Source: Pempheris klunzingeri (lineage: Eukaryota > Chordata > Actinopteri > Acropomatiformes > Pempheridae). From it: DNA of 64,000 bases. Location: positions 12,166,501-12,230,500 of the forward strand of contig NC_092016.1 of the NCBI RefSeq assembly GCF_042242105.1. The letters are read 5' to 3'. Shown here in pieces: positions 51,241 to 64,000 of this stretch (the first letter of the stretch is position 1; every line of letters starts with the position of its first letter). A program made the translations under genes and the position numbers. The notes below the pieces were generated by a model. It was not told the origin of the DNA. It worked only from the letters and a program-made list of their open reading frames with translations, and searched no databases.

Positions 51241-54189
51241 GGATGTACTATATATATACAGCTATGATCTCTAGCGGAACATCAAGTGCAAACTGTCATT
51301 TAAGATAAACAGATCATGAAAATCAAATCAAATTCTTGAGTGTGTGCAGCGTGTTTGCCAAGGTGTTATACTGAGGATTATTACACAGCAACTCAGACAC
51401 GACCCTGCCTCGCCGCCATAAATTCAAGGCGCTTGTCAGGCAACCGCAGCAGGAACGTGACAGACTGAGCACTGCACACCAGCGCGTCTGCGGCAAAGTG
51501 ATCATGACCACTTTAATAACTATCAGGAAGATTTGTACTTGTCACAGCCTCCTTGGATAGAACATCCCATTCTCAGAGCTCATAAGCAGGGAAATAAATC
51601 TTTCACACTCAGCCCACTACAATAACAGCAATATATCAAAATCATCGACCTGTATGGCTGAAATTGTTTTTCTTTCTTCTTCTTTTTTTTATAGAGGCCG
51701 TTTAAATTCAATCAACCTTGGATGTAAATTTGCAATAAAGAAGCTCATCTAACACAGAACCAGATTATTAAAATCCATTTTAAGGTCAGAAAGTGTTGTG
51801 AATTAACTCATACTCATTTAATCATCTGTGTTTAAGTCTAACTGAAACAAAGATTTATGTCTGAGGAATCAGAAATCAGTATATAGTGTATATCCTTGTT
51901 GTATTTATTTTGACGTGTGTGCTATATTTGTGTGTTACCCTGTGCGTTGGTTACTCTGTTGTGTTTCCCATCGTAAGGTAACACACAGACTGTCGAGCTT
52001 ACAGGATGACCAAATGCAGTGAGGTTCAACAGTCTGATTATTATCTGAACTGGACCCATGAAAGAAAGACAGTCAATGCTACATAAACCCCCTCCTTTGT
52101 TTATTGTGGGATCTGCTGATACCTCAGCAGGTGTTGAAATAACACGAACAAAAAGTAACATCCTGGATCACTACTAGCGTCAGGTCTCTGTTTGCTGAAC
52201 AGCTCTCCAATGTTAATTGTTGTAAAGGGCTGCATGTCTAAGAATAAAGATATGTGAGCTTGTTAAAGGAAAGGGGGAAAATGTCTCGTATCAATGTTCG
52301 TAGCTATGAAGTGCTCCCGTCACACCAAGGAAGTAAACAGTGTGTCTCCTAGCAACGCTGGGCCTCAGATATCAGTCAGCTGCTGTCATGGAAACACCCA
52401 GTCAAAGGCTCGAGCCACTGTTAACTACGAATATGTCTAAAGACAGTTTCAAATTTAAAAATTAGTATAAACGCACAACAGCGGCAACTATAACAACTGC
52501 ACAATTGTGATTTGTGTGTAAACGAATCAACGTTCTTTGTCATATTATTCCACCTCAACCGCACGGTACACAACAACATGAACTGCACATATGGAGTCAT
52601 TATACTTAGCTTGGGCCATGTGCCCCAGTGTAAATTATTAATCAAACATTACAATGTTAGTGCAAGCTGTTTTTAATTAAGCCAAATGTGAGGCATCTGG
52701 GTGTATAACATGAGGGGATGCTGATGTTGTTGGAATTTGCTTACAATGACCAAATTTTTCTAAAATTCACAATTTTCCAACTCCATTCGACTTCATCACA
52801 GCTGTCAACAGAGATAAGCAGTTCTTTTATGTCTGCTCAAATGTACATGTTTTTCCACCTCGAACACACACAAATCCAATTATGTTCTAATTGAGTGTTA
52901 CAAGGCTCATTGATTATGACAGAGGCAGTGCAGCAGACTGAGCTGGAGAAAAATATCCCTGGTAATTAGCCCCCTGCACCCAGGAGGCCTTCGGGAGGCA
53001 TGATTTAATATTGAAGCAATGTTTCTCAATATTACTCAATTTGAATTGACTTTGCTATGAAATGTTAATATTTATGGAGCATGAAATAAAGAATAAAAGT
53101 ATGACCACTTGGGGATTTTAAGGCAGATACAATTTGGTTTGTTTTATTCATCTGAGGAATCTTGAATCAAAACTATACTGGGCTGAAAAACTGTTAAGAT
53201 CTCCATTCAAATATTGTCTATTACAAAATCTAATCTACTCTCTGTATAACAACACCTGTGATAAGAGATTGCTAACTTAGTTGTGTATTTTTCAAAAGAA
53301 AAGCTTGAGTCAGCTAGTTAATAATTAGGATGGTGTGTTTTTTCCTCATAAGATGATTACTTTGCTTCCTCAAAAGTTCTTTTGAGTCACTGGTCAGTTT
53401 TAACAAACAGCAGTCAGAGGAGAATGTACTCACTTGCTTTTATGGAAAGGTCATGTGGAGGTCATCCCTTCCTGGTGTGTGGAGGAACAAATCTGGACTC
53501 TTTAGGATACAGGCAGAGCTCGCACTTGAGACTTCCACTTCAGTGACAGTGGCAGGAAGCTACACAAGAGACGAATAACAAGTAGTTCTTCAGTTCAAAC
53601 TAATGGGTTTGCATTTACCAGCTGTGTGAGCCCTGAAGGTAAAATACTAAAATACAAATTATGTTATTCTTCTGAACATGAACAGGCCTCTATAAAAGGA
53701 CACAATCTAATTTCTGAAGTCAATACAGACAATCTTCATCACTAATGGGTCAATTGCAGTGCAGTGGAAGACAGTGGAGCCCTCCGGCTAAACTGCATTG
53801 TGCACACAGTCCTGATATAATGATGCCAAAACTACAAGAAGCTAATTTTAGTAGTGATATTTTGTATTGTAACTGCTCAAGTATGTGCAGTCTGGATTCA
53901 ATATTTTCTGCTCTTTGGTTTGGAAAACCTTAGAGAAATGAGATTTATGTATATCTCTGGTGAAGGCACTTGGACAGAGCCTGACTCATCTCACTTAGGA
54001 GTCACTGAGCTCTGCTCTGCAGAAAAAAGAAGTTGATGAGATTATTCGCAAAGTGTCTGCCTTCATGGTGGGACACGGTGAACACTAGCTGCCCTCAGTG
54101 CATCAACCGCAGCAAGGCCATTACGTGACAGTGATGATAAAAAATCTTCTCTGTAACCAACAAAGAAAAACTGGCAAAGAATTCCTTAC

Positions 54190-54253
54190 CAGCTTTGATG
54201 TCTTGATCTGAGGCTCTCACAAGCAGAGTCGGATAAACCCTGCGGTTTTTATT
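54190..54253 (-). CDS. Candidate minus-strand exon, possibly 5' ccdc33
   Basis: 64-nt segment with a strong pyrimidine tract and ctgtcag acceptor and a consensus gtaagg donor. The acceptor frame is open and reads NKNRRVYPTLLVRASDQDIK (entry phase 0, exit phase 1). The PTLLVRAS pattern is reminiscent of a C2-domain strand and would suit the N-terminal part of ccdc33, whose human 5' end also lies next to STRA6. The downstream partner exon is not identified, so this remains a candidate. Confidence 0.4.
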
Positions 54254-57200
54254 CTGACAGAAAAAAAGAAAAAAGCCCAAAATATTATTACATTTATATT
54301 AAAATAACTAATGTACCACACTGAACTCTGATGCTCACTACAGGCTGACTTCAGGTAGAGTTTTTGTGAAGGTAAACATCTAACCCATGCTGGTCTGCAC
54401 AGCGGTGTTCAGTGTATCCACAACTGGTCTGAAGAAAGTCTCCATCACCAGGATGCAGAGTGAGAACCAGAAATTAATGTATGTATTAGTCACCACCTCA
54501 GCCTCCTTCCCTTAAATCTTGATTGGACTCCCCTGCTTTGTGACAAATATGCTTTAAAATCAGAAATGTGTGTCAGAATATGGAGTAACTGCTTGTTATG
54601 TTGATGCTACTATGGCCGGAGATGTCAACAGAGCAAAAAAACCCAGTCATTTGCTCAAGGTCAATGAGTATACATACCATTAAAACACAGATAAAACACA
54701 AACGTTGTGTTAAAAGCCTGAAATAGCCAATTTCATCAATAATGTACGCTCAAATAGCAAAGGCCTTTACAACATTTGCTTGCGATTGTATAAATGAATA
54801 TGCTGCAACATGTCAGCACCGTCAATACCTTGAACTTGACCATATTAGTCACCTCTATATGTTTCACAACTTTTCCTCATGTTACACGCAGCTGCACTTT
54901 TATGATGTTCTCATCACAACAAGATAGAGGAGGGTCAAAGTCCCAACCAGACACTGCATGTGAGGTGTTCAGAAAAAAAGATAAGTTGCTCTTGATGCTG
55001 TTTTGTTTATGTAATTATTGAACTTTTTTCAGAGGGTGTATGGTGGAAGGTGATGAAAACTCAAGTCATTTGAAGTTCTCCCAACCAAGAGACAGAAGAT
55101 TAACACAAGGTAAGAGCCTAGTTTCAAAATAAAGTGCATTTTACTGGCGGGGCTGCAGTGCTGAATTTGGGCGCCAGATAAGGTCAGACAGCGAAAAAAT
55201 GCAGATTATTTAAAATGTAAGAATTTATTTATTTTTTTTGCAAAATGAGCTCCTGCTTTGACGTTAATCGACCTTCCACGCCTACCGTGCGCTGCTGCTC
55301 ACCTGCAGGCACACGGTAAGTAGGCTCGCATATGAAAAGTTTATAAAACTACTGAAGTGAAGCTGCTTTTAGGTACAATCACGATAAAACCGTCTTGTGT
55401 TGGGAAACCTGCCACTCAGTGATAAATGATTTCTTTGTGAAGCGCACACATGGGTCGAATAATACACGTGCATGAAAGCACAAATTGAACGTGCGTGTGC
55501 ACCAGAGACACACAGGTGACCAAGTTACCTGTTGCTGCTCTCAGGCTGAAAGTCCCTTTGTTGTCAGAGGATCAAGCTCAACTTCAAAGGCATGAAATTT
55601 GTCCGTGATGTCTGTGTGAAACCGAATCCGGAGAGGACCTGGCTGCAGCTGCCCCTCACGGAGAAGGAGAACGCTCAGCTGAGGGAAGTAGGACAACAAT
55701 GAGCTGCCTGCTTCGTTTCTGATATGTTCAAACATTTCATGTTAATATGAGGAGTCGTTTAATTCGATCATGTAGTGGATAAATGGCCACGTGTGTAAAA
55801 AGAGAAAATTATAGGGTGGGAAATTTTTGGTTCCCTGATTTGTTTATTTAATCTTTATTTAATCAGATTGGTAATTGATGGTATAATGAATATAGAAGCC
55901 AGTATGAAAAGCTATGAGAAGCATCTTGGGACAGTCAGTGGAAGGTGTTTTAGCAGCACTTATGCACATGAAGGGTTGAGCCAAAGTCAGGATGAGCCAA
56001 GAACTGTTAAAGGTAGTCAGATTTTTTTTTAATATTTTATATTCATTCATAGTTTTTGTATTAACATCTTGTTTTAAGCACTGGAGTTATTTGTTAACTA
56101 TACGAGTTATATGAGTGTCTTTTGATTAATTTGTGGATGCTCGACTCGTCACCCTTGATGGTATTGCTGTTTAGATTGTTAAAAATGGATCAGTAAATCA
56201 ATTATGTTTGTTTTTACAAGACTCAAGCTTAATATACTTCCTACCAAAGGGCTTTTGAGTCGACTTCCTAAACCTGATACAAGCGAATTGTCTGGCTCAA
56301 TCAAAGTGCCACTCTGTGATGTAATTATAAGTGTTCAAAGCATTCTTTGTTCAGTGACCCCTTTATTTGCTGGGCTGCTTTTTCTGCGGGAGCACATTTG
56401 GTTTGGTGGCTTACTACGCTTGAGAAACCGTGTTTTCTCAGGAGTGTTAAGGGGGAAATTTTGTTGCTTTTTAAAGGAGTGTGACTGTAATCCTGACATA
56501 ATGAGTGTATGCTGACATGGAGGCAGTGTTGCAAAACTGACTTAGTGTCAGCCAGCTGCAGCTGCATGCAGGAATGCAGACATGTTGCTCAAGATCTATA
56601 CGCAGCCTTTTGATATATATAGTTGTGCATTTACGCATATAAATGTTAGTGCATTTGCTGTTGCTTTGATCAACTTGTTGCAAAAAGACAATAATTGGAG
56701 CTAGGGTGTTGGCATGATCCTTGACCTTAGCCTGTCTTTATAGCACTCACATGCTTGTGCTTTACTCAAACCTGGGCACTATAGGATAATTTTGTCTCTC
56801 TCTATACTGTTGTTGTTGCCATTAATGTTGTTGAATTCAATAGAAAAGAAAACCTGCTGACCAAATTAACTTTTCTAATTCATATTCATGCTTTTTGGAG
56901 GTCTCCTCACTGTTTTCAGCATTAAAAAAGAAACAACAGTGGAGATCATGGTTATAAAAAGGAGAAAAATATTATGTTTGTGAGCCACCTGTGCAGCTAA
57001 ACTCTGATAGGATTTAATATGTAACAGAGATTTGTCATGACTCAGGAGTCAGACCAGAACTGAGGCCAAGATCCAACCTGGTCTCATGAGATGAGCCAGG
57101 TCACACCAGGACCGACTCATATAATACTCTTAGTTTTGCAACCAATAATTATTGTGAGCATCTATCAGTCTGTAAATTATTTTTAAAAAATTGATTGATT

Positions 57201-58696
57201 GGTCTATAAAATGGCAGAAAATGGTGGAAAAGATGCCCATTGCAATATTTTAGCACTCAAGGCATTATTAGAATGTCTTGTTTTGTCCAAAACCCAAACA
57301 TATTCAATTTACAGTCCTGCAAAATGTAGGAAAGCTGCAAATCATCACATTTGATAAGCTGCAAGCATAGAAGGTTTGGCCTTTTTGCTTGGCAAATGAC
57401 TTAATGGTTAACAAACTGTCAGTGATTAATTTTCTGTTGGTCACTAATCAATTAATCAACTAATAATTTTGACATCAATGTTGGATAACAGGAAAGAAGG
57501 AGAAACATGAGTGGCCTGTAACTAAATTTGTGGTCCTCCTTTTTTGTTCATACAATAGGGAGTTGTTCATGTTTATAGCTGGATATTATTTGTGCCTCAT
57601 GAGCTGACAAAGGCTGCTGGTATGAAAACAAAAGCTCAGGTGAACTTCCTTTCCTCAGGGCAGTGTGACTGTACCTATTGTTAAATCCTTTTCATTCACA
57701 AAACGTGTACTCATGTCAGGTTGAAAACATAGATTTGCCACTCGTTATATGTGTATAATCTGTTTAGGCTGACTTTCCTTACTATTTGGAAATTACCTGT
57801 TGTCACATTTCCGATTAAAACTTGTTTTTATACCTATTTCAAATTACAGATGCACATATCTGGTTTAGAAAGCTGTTTCCACATGATTATGCCCTTAGAC
57901 ATCTTTATCTTAATTTATCTGCTGAAGACAAAGTACTGGGTTGAATGAACCCTTCCTTGATCTTTATCATGCTGAAGGTGCAGAGTTATGTAGTGAGGTA
58001 AGGTGTAGTATGACTGCAATTTCCTCCATCCTGCTTTTCTTGGTTCCATGTTGCTGTACTGATGATTTAGCTTTGGTAACCTTTCACAAATGTAACTGAG
58101 CCATGACTGAAGGAAACAGTGAGAGAATTTCCCTGTTATCAACGTGGAACTCCGCTCTGATAGGAAAGGGAGATCACTCCCAGCTTCCCACACAGTCCTA
58201 GCGAGAGTTTTATAACTCTGCACACCTGACCCCTTCAGCCACTGGCCGCAGGTCCAATAACACAACCCCAAAAGTAGATGTAATCCCAGTAAGCCGCAGG
58301 TGGCCTTCCAGATTGGCTGCCCAGATCTCTATATTTTCCCTCCTTTCACACACTGCCCCCCTCTCACTCTCTCCTCAGGCTCCCAGTGTGGTGGTAACCC
58401 CCAGCTGAAATAGGGCCTTTGCAGGGTGGAGGCAGCACGCTGCAGCCAGGACCTGTCACATAACTCTCAGCTCCTCAGTGGGACGAGAGGGCACCTGAAT
58501 ACAGGCTGTGAGGGAGGGTAACAGAGTGTGAGTGAGACTAGACCAAACAGGGAAACAAGGACGCCTCTGCAGCAGCAACAGAGTCGAATTTGGGACTTGG
58601 GAGACACTTTTTCCTCGAGTCAAGGGAATCATAGCTGTGTGTTGTACTCCAGCTTTTTTGTAAGACTTTGGATCTGTTTGAAAAAGAGACAGCACA
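54254..58696. other. Intergenic region upstream of stra6 with exon-like patches
   Basis: Around 55033-55110 (plus) lies an acceptor-open frame-donor segment. At 55245-55318 an ATG frame runs to a consensus gtaagt donor. At 55541-55735 both strands are open for 49-64 codons. None could be linked into a gene. Further right the sequence is AT-rich with a dispersed repeat at 57135-57485. The last few hundred bases (58300-58696), GC-richer, probably contain the stra6 promoter and 5'UTR. Confidence 0.45.
57135..57485. repeat. Dispersed fish repeat (attaatcgatta / tggtctataaaatgg type)
   Basis: The phrases gattggtctataaaatggcag, gtcttgttttgtccaaaacc and the tail cactaatcaattaatcaact match an abundant teleost repeat in which attaatcgattag motifs flank a 300-bp body. 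The copy is degenerate and both ends keep taat-rich motifs. Confidence 0.7.
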
Positions 58697-61600
58697 ATGG
58701 ATAAGGATGCTCTACTGGACTATGAGTACCCGGACCTGGATCCTGTACCATCCAAAATTGAAGCAGAGTAAGTACTTTCCTATTGTTTTCCTGAGGATTT
58801 ACTTTTAGTTCTTTCAGACTTAAATGTTATCCACTTAGTTTAGTATTAAAAATCCCTACCACACTGTTAAAAAATTGTAGGCTGTTTGACTGTTTTATGT
58901 GTATTAGTAGTTCTTCAAACTTTAAGTCTTAAAACATTTGCAGAGAGTTACAGCTCTCAGTGAGATATTAGGTGGCACTTGGCACACGACTACAGCGCCA
59001 GTGTCAGTGTGTGGTCTTGTTTCTATTCAGTACATGTTGTCATATTACAGTAGAGGTTGTCTCATTTACATGCCTCGAGGGTGCAGGCTGTGTGGAAAGC
59101 TGGTAGGTTTTGATCTGTAGAACTTATTAGAAAAAGTATGAAAGTATGAGTAAAATGTTAAACATTTTCTCAGCCACAAAAAGTGAAGATGTAGTACATG
59201 GTACCATGCAAAGTTTGGCATAAGATCCAAAACTGCTACTACTAACAGTCTTTGCTCCCGGGCCATCCCATGATGCAACAGTGCACACATCTTCTTCAGT
59301 CTTTCTGGCATGCCTTCATACATCTAAAACTAACATCTAAAAGATTTTCCATGGAAAAAAAAAAAAAAGCCCCTCTGTATACAGTGGCACAAAGTTATTA
59401 ATAGAAAATAATTTATTGATTTAATACAGGCCTTAGATGAACAATATGACAGAAATACGATGGAACAAGTGTCATTTATCAACAGCCACCACTCTGTGTC
59501 GAGCTACTAAACCATCTGGCTGTCATGTAAATGAATAGGCTGAATTGAATTGTGGTCTGAGTGTGTCACTATTAGCTTTAGTTTGCTGATTTGTAAATAC
59601 TAAAATATCCTGCTGCACCTCCTCCTCAGCCAGCTGTGACTCTGCAAATGTGAATTTTGATTGCTGTTAAATTTACATTTGGCCTGCTCTCAGAGTGCCA
59701 AGGTACAAATTCACACATTGTTTGGACAGGTAAGAGACTGTTGTGAAAAATGCCAAAACATCCATCCTGGAAGTTGCGATCTATATGCTCGCAGACCATA
59801 AACTATGTGCAGCATTTTTTTAAATAAGTCCTAGAGTACTTGATGTATACATGGGCCTTCTCTGAATATCAGAGTTGTAATTAATACCCTATGATCAAGC
59901 ATTCCTGCTCTCACAGTGTACAGGGAAGTGAACATAGGCATTTGTTGTTTTCCTGTGTCACGCTGATACCAATCCGTTTAAATGCAAATCTCTGCGACAG
60001 GATTTCAGCCACAAAGTTTCCAGCCACAAATGGTCCTGACAGTGACGTGTGAAAGGTTTAGTGAGGTGTTGGTCTGTTCGGTGACTCAAATCCTTGAGTC
60101 TTAAGTTAGATTGTTTTGCTCATGTGTGAGTGTTTTGTTCCCTTTTTTTAGAATAATCCCTCCGTGTGACCCCACTGCTGATGACAGGCTCTACCACATA
60201 TGCATCACTGCGATATCTGTAAGTCCACTTTCCTGCTGGATTAATGTGACACAGCATTACACAGTACTGTCATTCATTCACTTAGTGTAGGATATCACAC
60301 CTTGTTGTCAGACATACAGCATGTTTTATTATTGAGATATGATGGGTTTTCGCTCCCATGGTAAAGTTATACAATGTTTGGCTGTCAAACTCAGCCTTGT
60401 CTGATAACCTCCATCAAGGAGTTTATGGTTTCAGTCCTCGCTGTTTGTTTGCCTATTAGTTAGGACAGTAGGTAAACAAACAAAAAGTTGTGAACACATT
60501 TTAATGAAATTTGGCCCTATTGCTAAATCCTGTCACTTAACCAATAAGAGATCCAGTAATGTTCACTTTCATTACCATTTCAGTAATCATTGTGCATAAT
60601 ATTTGTGTTTTCTCCTGCCATCTTTACATATTGATGTTGTGAATGGCTTTCTTTTCTTTTGATGTCTGTTTAAAGATGGTCAAATTAGAGCAAGGCAGTC
60701 TTCCCAGCTTTGGGTTTCACAAATGTGTCACAGGTCATGAAAGGCCATTGAACTCTTACTGCTCAGTGATCCTGACTGATGACAAATTCACTCAGACCAC
60801 ATCCATGGGGAGCGCTAATGAGACACCGTGGTTTGGCCTTTTGAGGCTTCAACTCTTTTTTTTAGTCTGAAGCAGGCTGCGGCCTGGGGAATCCACAGCT
60901 GCATATTACTACTGCAGATAAGTCAAACTGACATATCTTTTCCTCTTAGCTCGTTGTCATGCTGATCCTTGCAATCTTAGCCAGGCGCACGAAAGTGGGC
61001 AACAGACAGAAAGGCCTCCCAGGTTTACTCAGGTAAGGCTGTATTTTATCGCTTTTCTTAATTAAACAGCTGCTTGCTTTTATAGGACCATAACAGTAGT
61101 TTCCATTGAATTGCATCTAGTCTGCATCACTATTGACCATTTTCCAAAGCCTGCTGCAGATTTATAGATTGATTTCCCATTTACCTGCCCTCCATTAATT
61201 TCAGTATGTTATGTGTGCAAATACTTTGAAAATCCATCACAGTGAACATTTAGCATATGAGATGAATATTGCAGGGAGCTACTGCATTTACATGTTCCCC
61301 TCTCTGAACAAAAGCAATATGGTAAACGTAGACGTCAAGGTAAGGACTCTGTCAGTGTGGTATTTAATGTTATTCCTGGTGTACCCTTGAGCAATTAACC
61401 CCCAAAGCTGCTGCAGTGGAGCTGCTCAGTGGCCAACAGATAAAACTGTGGCCATACAGGATAACTTATAGGTGTGAACGAGTGGCCACTGATTAAAGCT
61501 TTTATGCTCGGTGAACTTTCCCTGGTTTAATAGAGGTTGAAAACTGTGATGGATTTTCCCATCTCCAGCAAGTTTTAAGCCTCATACTTGATTTTCCTAC

Positions 61601-64000
61601 TATACTGACATGGATGGAGGGCAAGAGCAGCCTGGAAGTTAGAAAATCCTACTAAAAACGTCTGACATACTTTAAGTCAGTCGTAATTAGTTTGTAGTTT
61701 GTTAGCTAAAACTTTGTTCTGCTCCATAACCGTTTCATCCAAATGTGAGGCTGGTAACACGTGGGCTCTAAATACCTGCTGCTTGATTTCACAGTCCTGT
61801 CAACTTCCTGGACCATACACAGCACAAGGGCCTTGCGGTGGCTGTGTTTGGAGTGCTCTTGTGCAAACTATGGGGCCTAGTCATATCGCCAAACCCCCTC
61901 CCCTTCACAACAGACACAGAGAATAAACGTGAGTAGGTTGTCTTGGCTCATCCTCAAACTTCATCTGCATTCACTTTTTTACACTGATTAAGAATCTTCA
62001 ACAGCCACTCACATAAATACACTAATGTTAATCTTAGTAGTTAAGAAGTGTCACTCTTTTGTGTGGAGAAAAGAAAGGAGCTGCTATCTATCCATCTCCA
62101 TCAATATTATTTTTGTTAAATATCTGTGTTATGTAATTGGACTATTGTCTTTGTTGTTCGAGGAGTTTGAAGATAAGATTTACAAGAAGCTTATTTTTTC
62201 CTGAAATGGAATTACATAAGAATTGACCTTAAGGAACGGGTTGCCTGCAATTTTACACAATCCCCAAACAGTACAAGGTACAGCAAAGCATGAAATATAG
62301 TGGCACTTCAGCGGAGTTAGATCTTAAGTCACTCACAATTTCCACATTTTTGGGAGAAAAGGTTTGATAAGTGTAAAAATGAAGCAGAACTAGACACATG
62401 GTTTCTTAAATCACAAATCAGCTTGTATTTCTTGCAATGCACTGAGTCCTCACACACTTTTGTTGTATTTGCAGAGAACTGGGTGATTCTGGGAGTGTTC
62501 TACTACCCCGCACTATACTACCCTCTCCTGGCATGTGGCACTTTACATAATAAAGTTGGCTATGTACTCGGCAGCCTCTTGTCATGGACACACTTTGGTG
62601 TCTTGGTCTGGCAGAAAATTGACTGTCCCAAAACACCTCTGGTAAGCAAATATTACCTTCAATACCACTATGAGTTCCAGTGCATCTCTAACTGCTTTCA
62701 TGGGACAGCAATAGATTTATGAGGAATGGAGCGTTTCATATTGACTAAAAATGCCACTGGATTAATTGTCACTTTCTTTGTAATGTGTCATCTGTCTGAG
62801 TTTTAAGGATTAAAGACAAAGCAGGTTTGTTCTGGTCTGGAAACCCATTGATTACCAAACAAAGCTGGTCTGTAGTGTATATAAGAGACGTGATTTGAAA
62901 AGATGAATATCGGCTTGATTCGTGGACACATGGTTGGAGATTTAAAACTTATCCAGTCACAGATTTTTGCGCCGTGTCCACGTTGTTTGGGTTTTCTGTG
63001 CAATGAATGGCTACAACTCAAAACAATTAGTTCCACTGTCTGTTGGTCTTAATCAAGAGGCTTTGTCACAGTTAATCAGTTTAGTGTGTATGGGAGACAT
63101 CCAGGCTTTGGATGGTTTGCCTTTTTTTTTTAATAGGGGCATTGCCTGTCTTTTTATCCCACCATGAGTTGGCAGACACCAAATGCTACAGGGAACATTT
63201 GAGCTGATCTGCAAGACTGAGCTTAATCTCACGAAGACAATGGAATAGACTTTACTAAACATTCTATTTAGTATAATATTTCTTTGTAAACATGGAAAAG
63301 AAAGATTCCAGTATTTGGTTGATAATTTAAGCAGAAAGAATTTTCTCTGGCACTACATTTGGTCAGTGGAGGTTTCAGATTTGAGAGTTGGGGATCCCAT
63401 TTGGCCAATATACAACCTCCCATCACAACATACAAAGCCATTTGTGTCTGCTCTTTGTGTCAGTGCAATGTAGCTTTACCATGTGTTGCTAGTGTGTCAC
63501 TTCAAAACTTGCTAGGTGATTTACAGTCTTTTTTTTTTCCTTTGCAGATTCACAAACACTACTCCCTTTTCTCCAGCCTGCCCCAGATAGCTTGTTTGGC
63601 ATTCCTTAGTTTCCAGTATCCCCTTCTTCTATTCAAGGGCTTAAAGGGCAAAGAAAAGAACAATGCTACAGAGGTAAGTTTTGATCTGATCGTAGCTCCT
63701 CTGGCATGTCTACTTCAGGACAGTTGTACTATACAACCCTAATAGCATTACTTGTGTGGACTGCTTGCCTAACAAACTGGTTACAAATGTCAGTGTTGAT
63801 TAGTCGTCTACGTTCACATAAGCCTGAGCTATTAAAAAGAAAAAATGTCACTAAGACGCACATTTCTCCTGAATCTTGGCACGTGAGGAACCTTTATAAG
63901 CCGCCTGCTAATCAAGGGGCTTATCGTGCTCGTACAGTCTAGGCTGAGGGGAAAAAGTGAAGTCCAATGCAGCGTGCCAGTTGCCTAATCATTTTAAGAA
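58697..64000 (+). CDS. stra6: Receptor for retinol uptake STRA6, N-terminal part (6 coding exons in window)
   Basis: Multi-pass plasma-membrane receptor that takes retinol from plasma retinol-binding protein and delivers it to the cell, important in eye and embryo. Exons: 58697-58767, 60152-60218, 60950-61032, 61795-61928, 62475-62641, 63548-63673; phases close for 216 codons, then the gene runs off the right edge. Membrane segments are evident: YHICITAISLVVMLILAILA, then VAVFGVLLCKLWGLV, then the hallmark GVFYYPALYYPL (human GLFYYAALYYPL), then LGSLLSWTHFGVLVWQK (human LGSTLSWAHLGVQVWQR), then the HKHYSLFSSLPQ segment. The extracellular N-terminus MDKDALLDYEYPDL is acidic and tyrosine-rich, as in human. 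An in-frame TGA at 58679-58681 supports the start. The last 327 bp in the window are intron. Confidence 0.96.
60405..60550. repeat. Degenerate dispersed repeat in stra6 intron 2
   Basis: The phrases aagttgtgaacacattttaa and tgaaatttggc resemble a repeat found in many animal genomes ('aaagttatgaacggattttgatgaaattt'). Only a fragment is present. Confidence 0.5.

Larger units (their letters stand above)
46001..54189. other. No recognisable gene
   Basis: 8 kb of mostly AT-rich DNA with A/T homopolymers (for example 46331-46344), several CA microsatellites near 50.1-50.9 kb and a second MITE-like copy at 50996-51240. A minus-strand segment near 53445-53560 has a consensus gtgagt donor, but all frames contain stops, so it is not coded as an exon. 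Confidence 0.4.

Noticed and set aside
53440..53560. Minus segment with a consensus gtgagt donor as a ccdc33 exon
   Set aside because: Every frame that reaches the donor contains a stop codon; one frame is open for about 38 codons but ends before the donor.

Overview
The window is vertebrate, almost certainly teleost, nuclear DNA. Genes are split by short GT-AG introns, and the exons encode vertebrate-specific proteins (photoreceptor nuclear receptor NR2E3, cholesterol side-chain cleavage P450 CYP11A1, retinol-binding-protein receptor STRA6). Several degenerate dispersed repeats look like families common in ray-finned fish. The compact spacing (introns mostly 70-800 bp at the left end) and the CYP11A1 sequence suggest a percomorph-type fish, but the species cannot be fixed from the window.

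Layout: 1-2068 is upstream sequence. nr2e3 (+, 2069-4280, 8 coding exons), stoml1 (+, 5472-8761, 7 exons) and cyp11a1 (+, 9224-11921, 9 exons) lie head-to-tail in 10 kb. All three are complete, with every splice phase closing. ccdc33 (-) runs tail-to-tail against cyp11a1: eleven 3' coding exons at 17688-12441 are clear, and further upstream minus-strand exons are likely at 23.1, 24.5 and 25.8 kb. From about 26 to 54 kb I recognise no gene; this is probably the long 5' part of ccdc33 and/or regulatory intergenic DNA, with scattered repeats, microsatellites and one striking perfect hairpin at 28.15 kb. Minus-strand exon-like signals at 54.2 kb and a two-way open GC-rich patch at 55.2-55.7 kb precede stra6 (+, starts 58697), which leaves the window after its sixth coding exon.

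The genes are functionally unrelated neighbours rather than an operon: a retinal transcription factor, a late-endosomal stomatin/SCP2 lipid protein, the rate-limiting mitochondrial steroidogenic enzyme, a coiled-coil (testis/cilium-type) protein and a retinol importer. From memory, cyp11a1-ccdc33-stra6 order and orientation match human 15q24, with stoml1 nearby; nr2e3 next to stoml1 differs from human, where NR2E3 lies about 2 Mb away at 15q23.

No clearly new biological system was found. The most unusual items are the 24-bp perfect inverted repeat at 28154-28204, the abutting 3' ends of cyp11a1 and ccdc33, and the unresolved exon-like segments around 54-55.7 kb.
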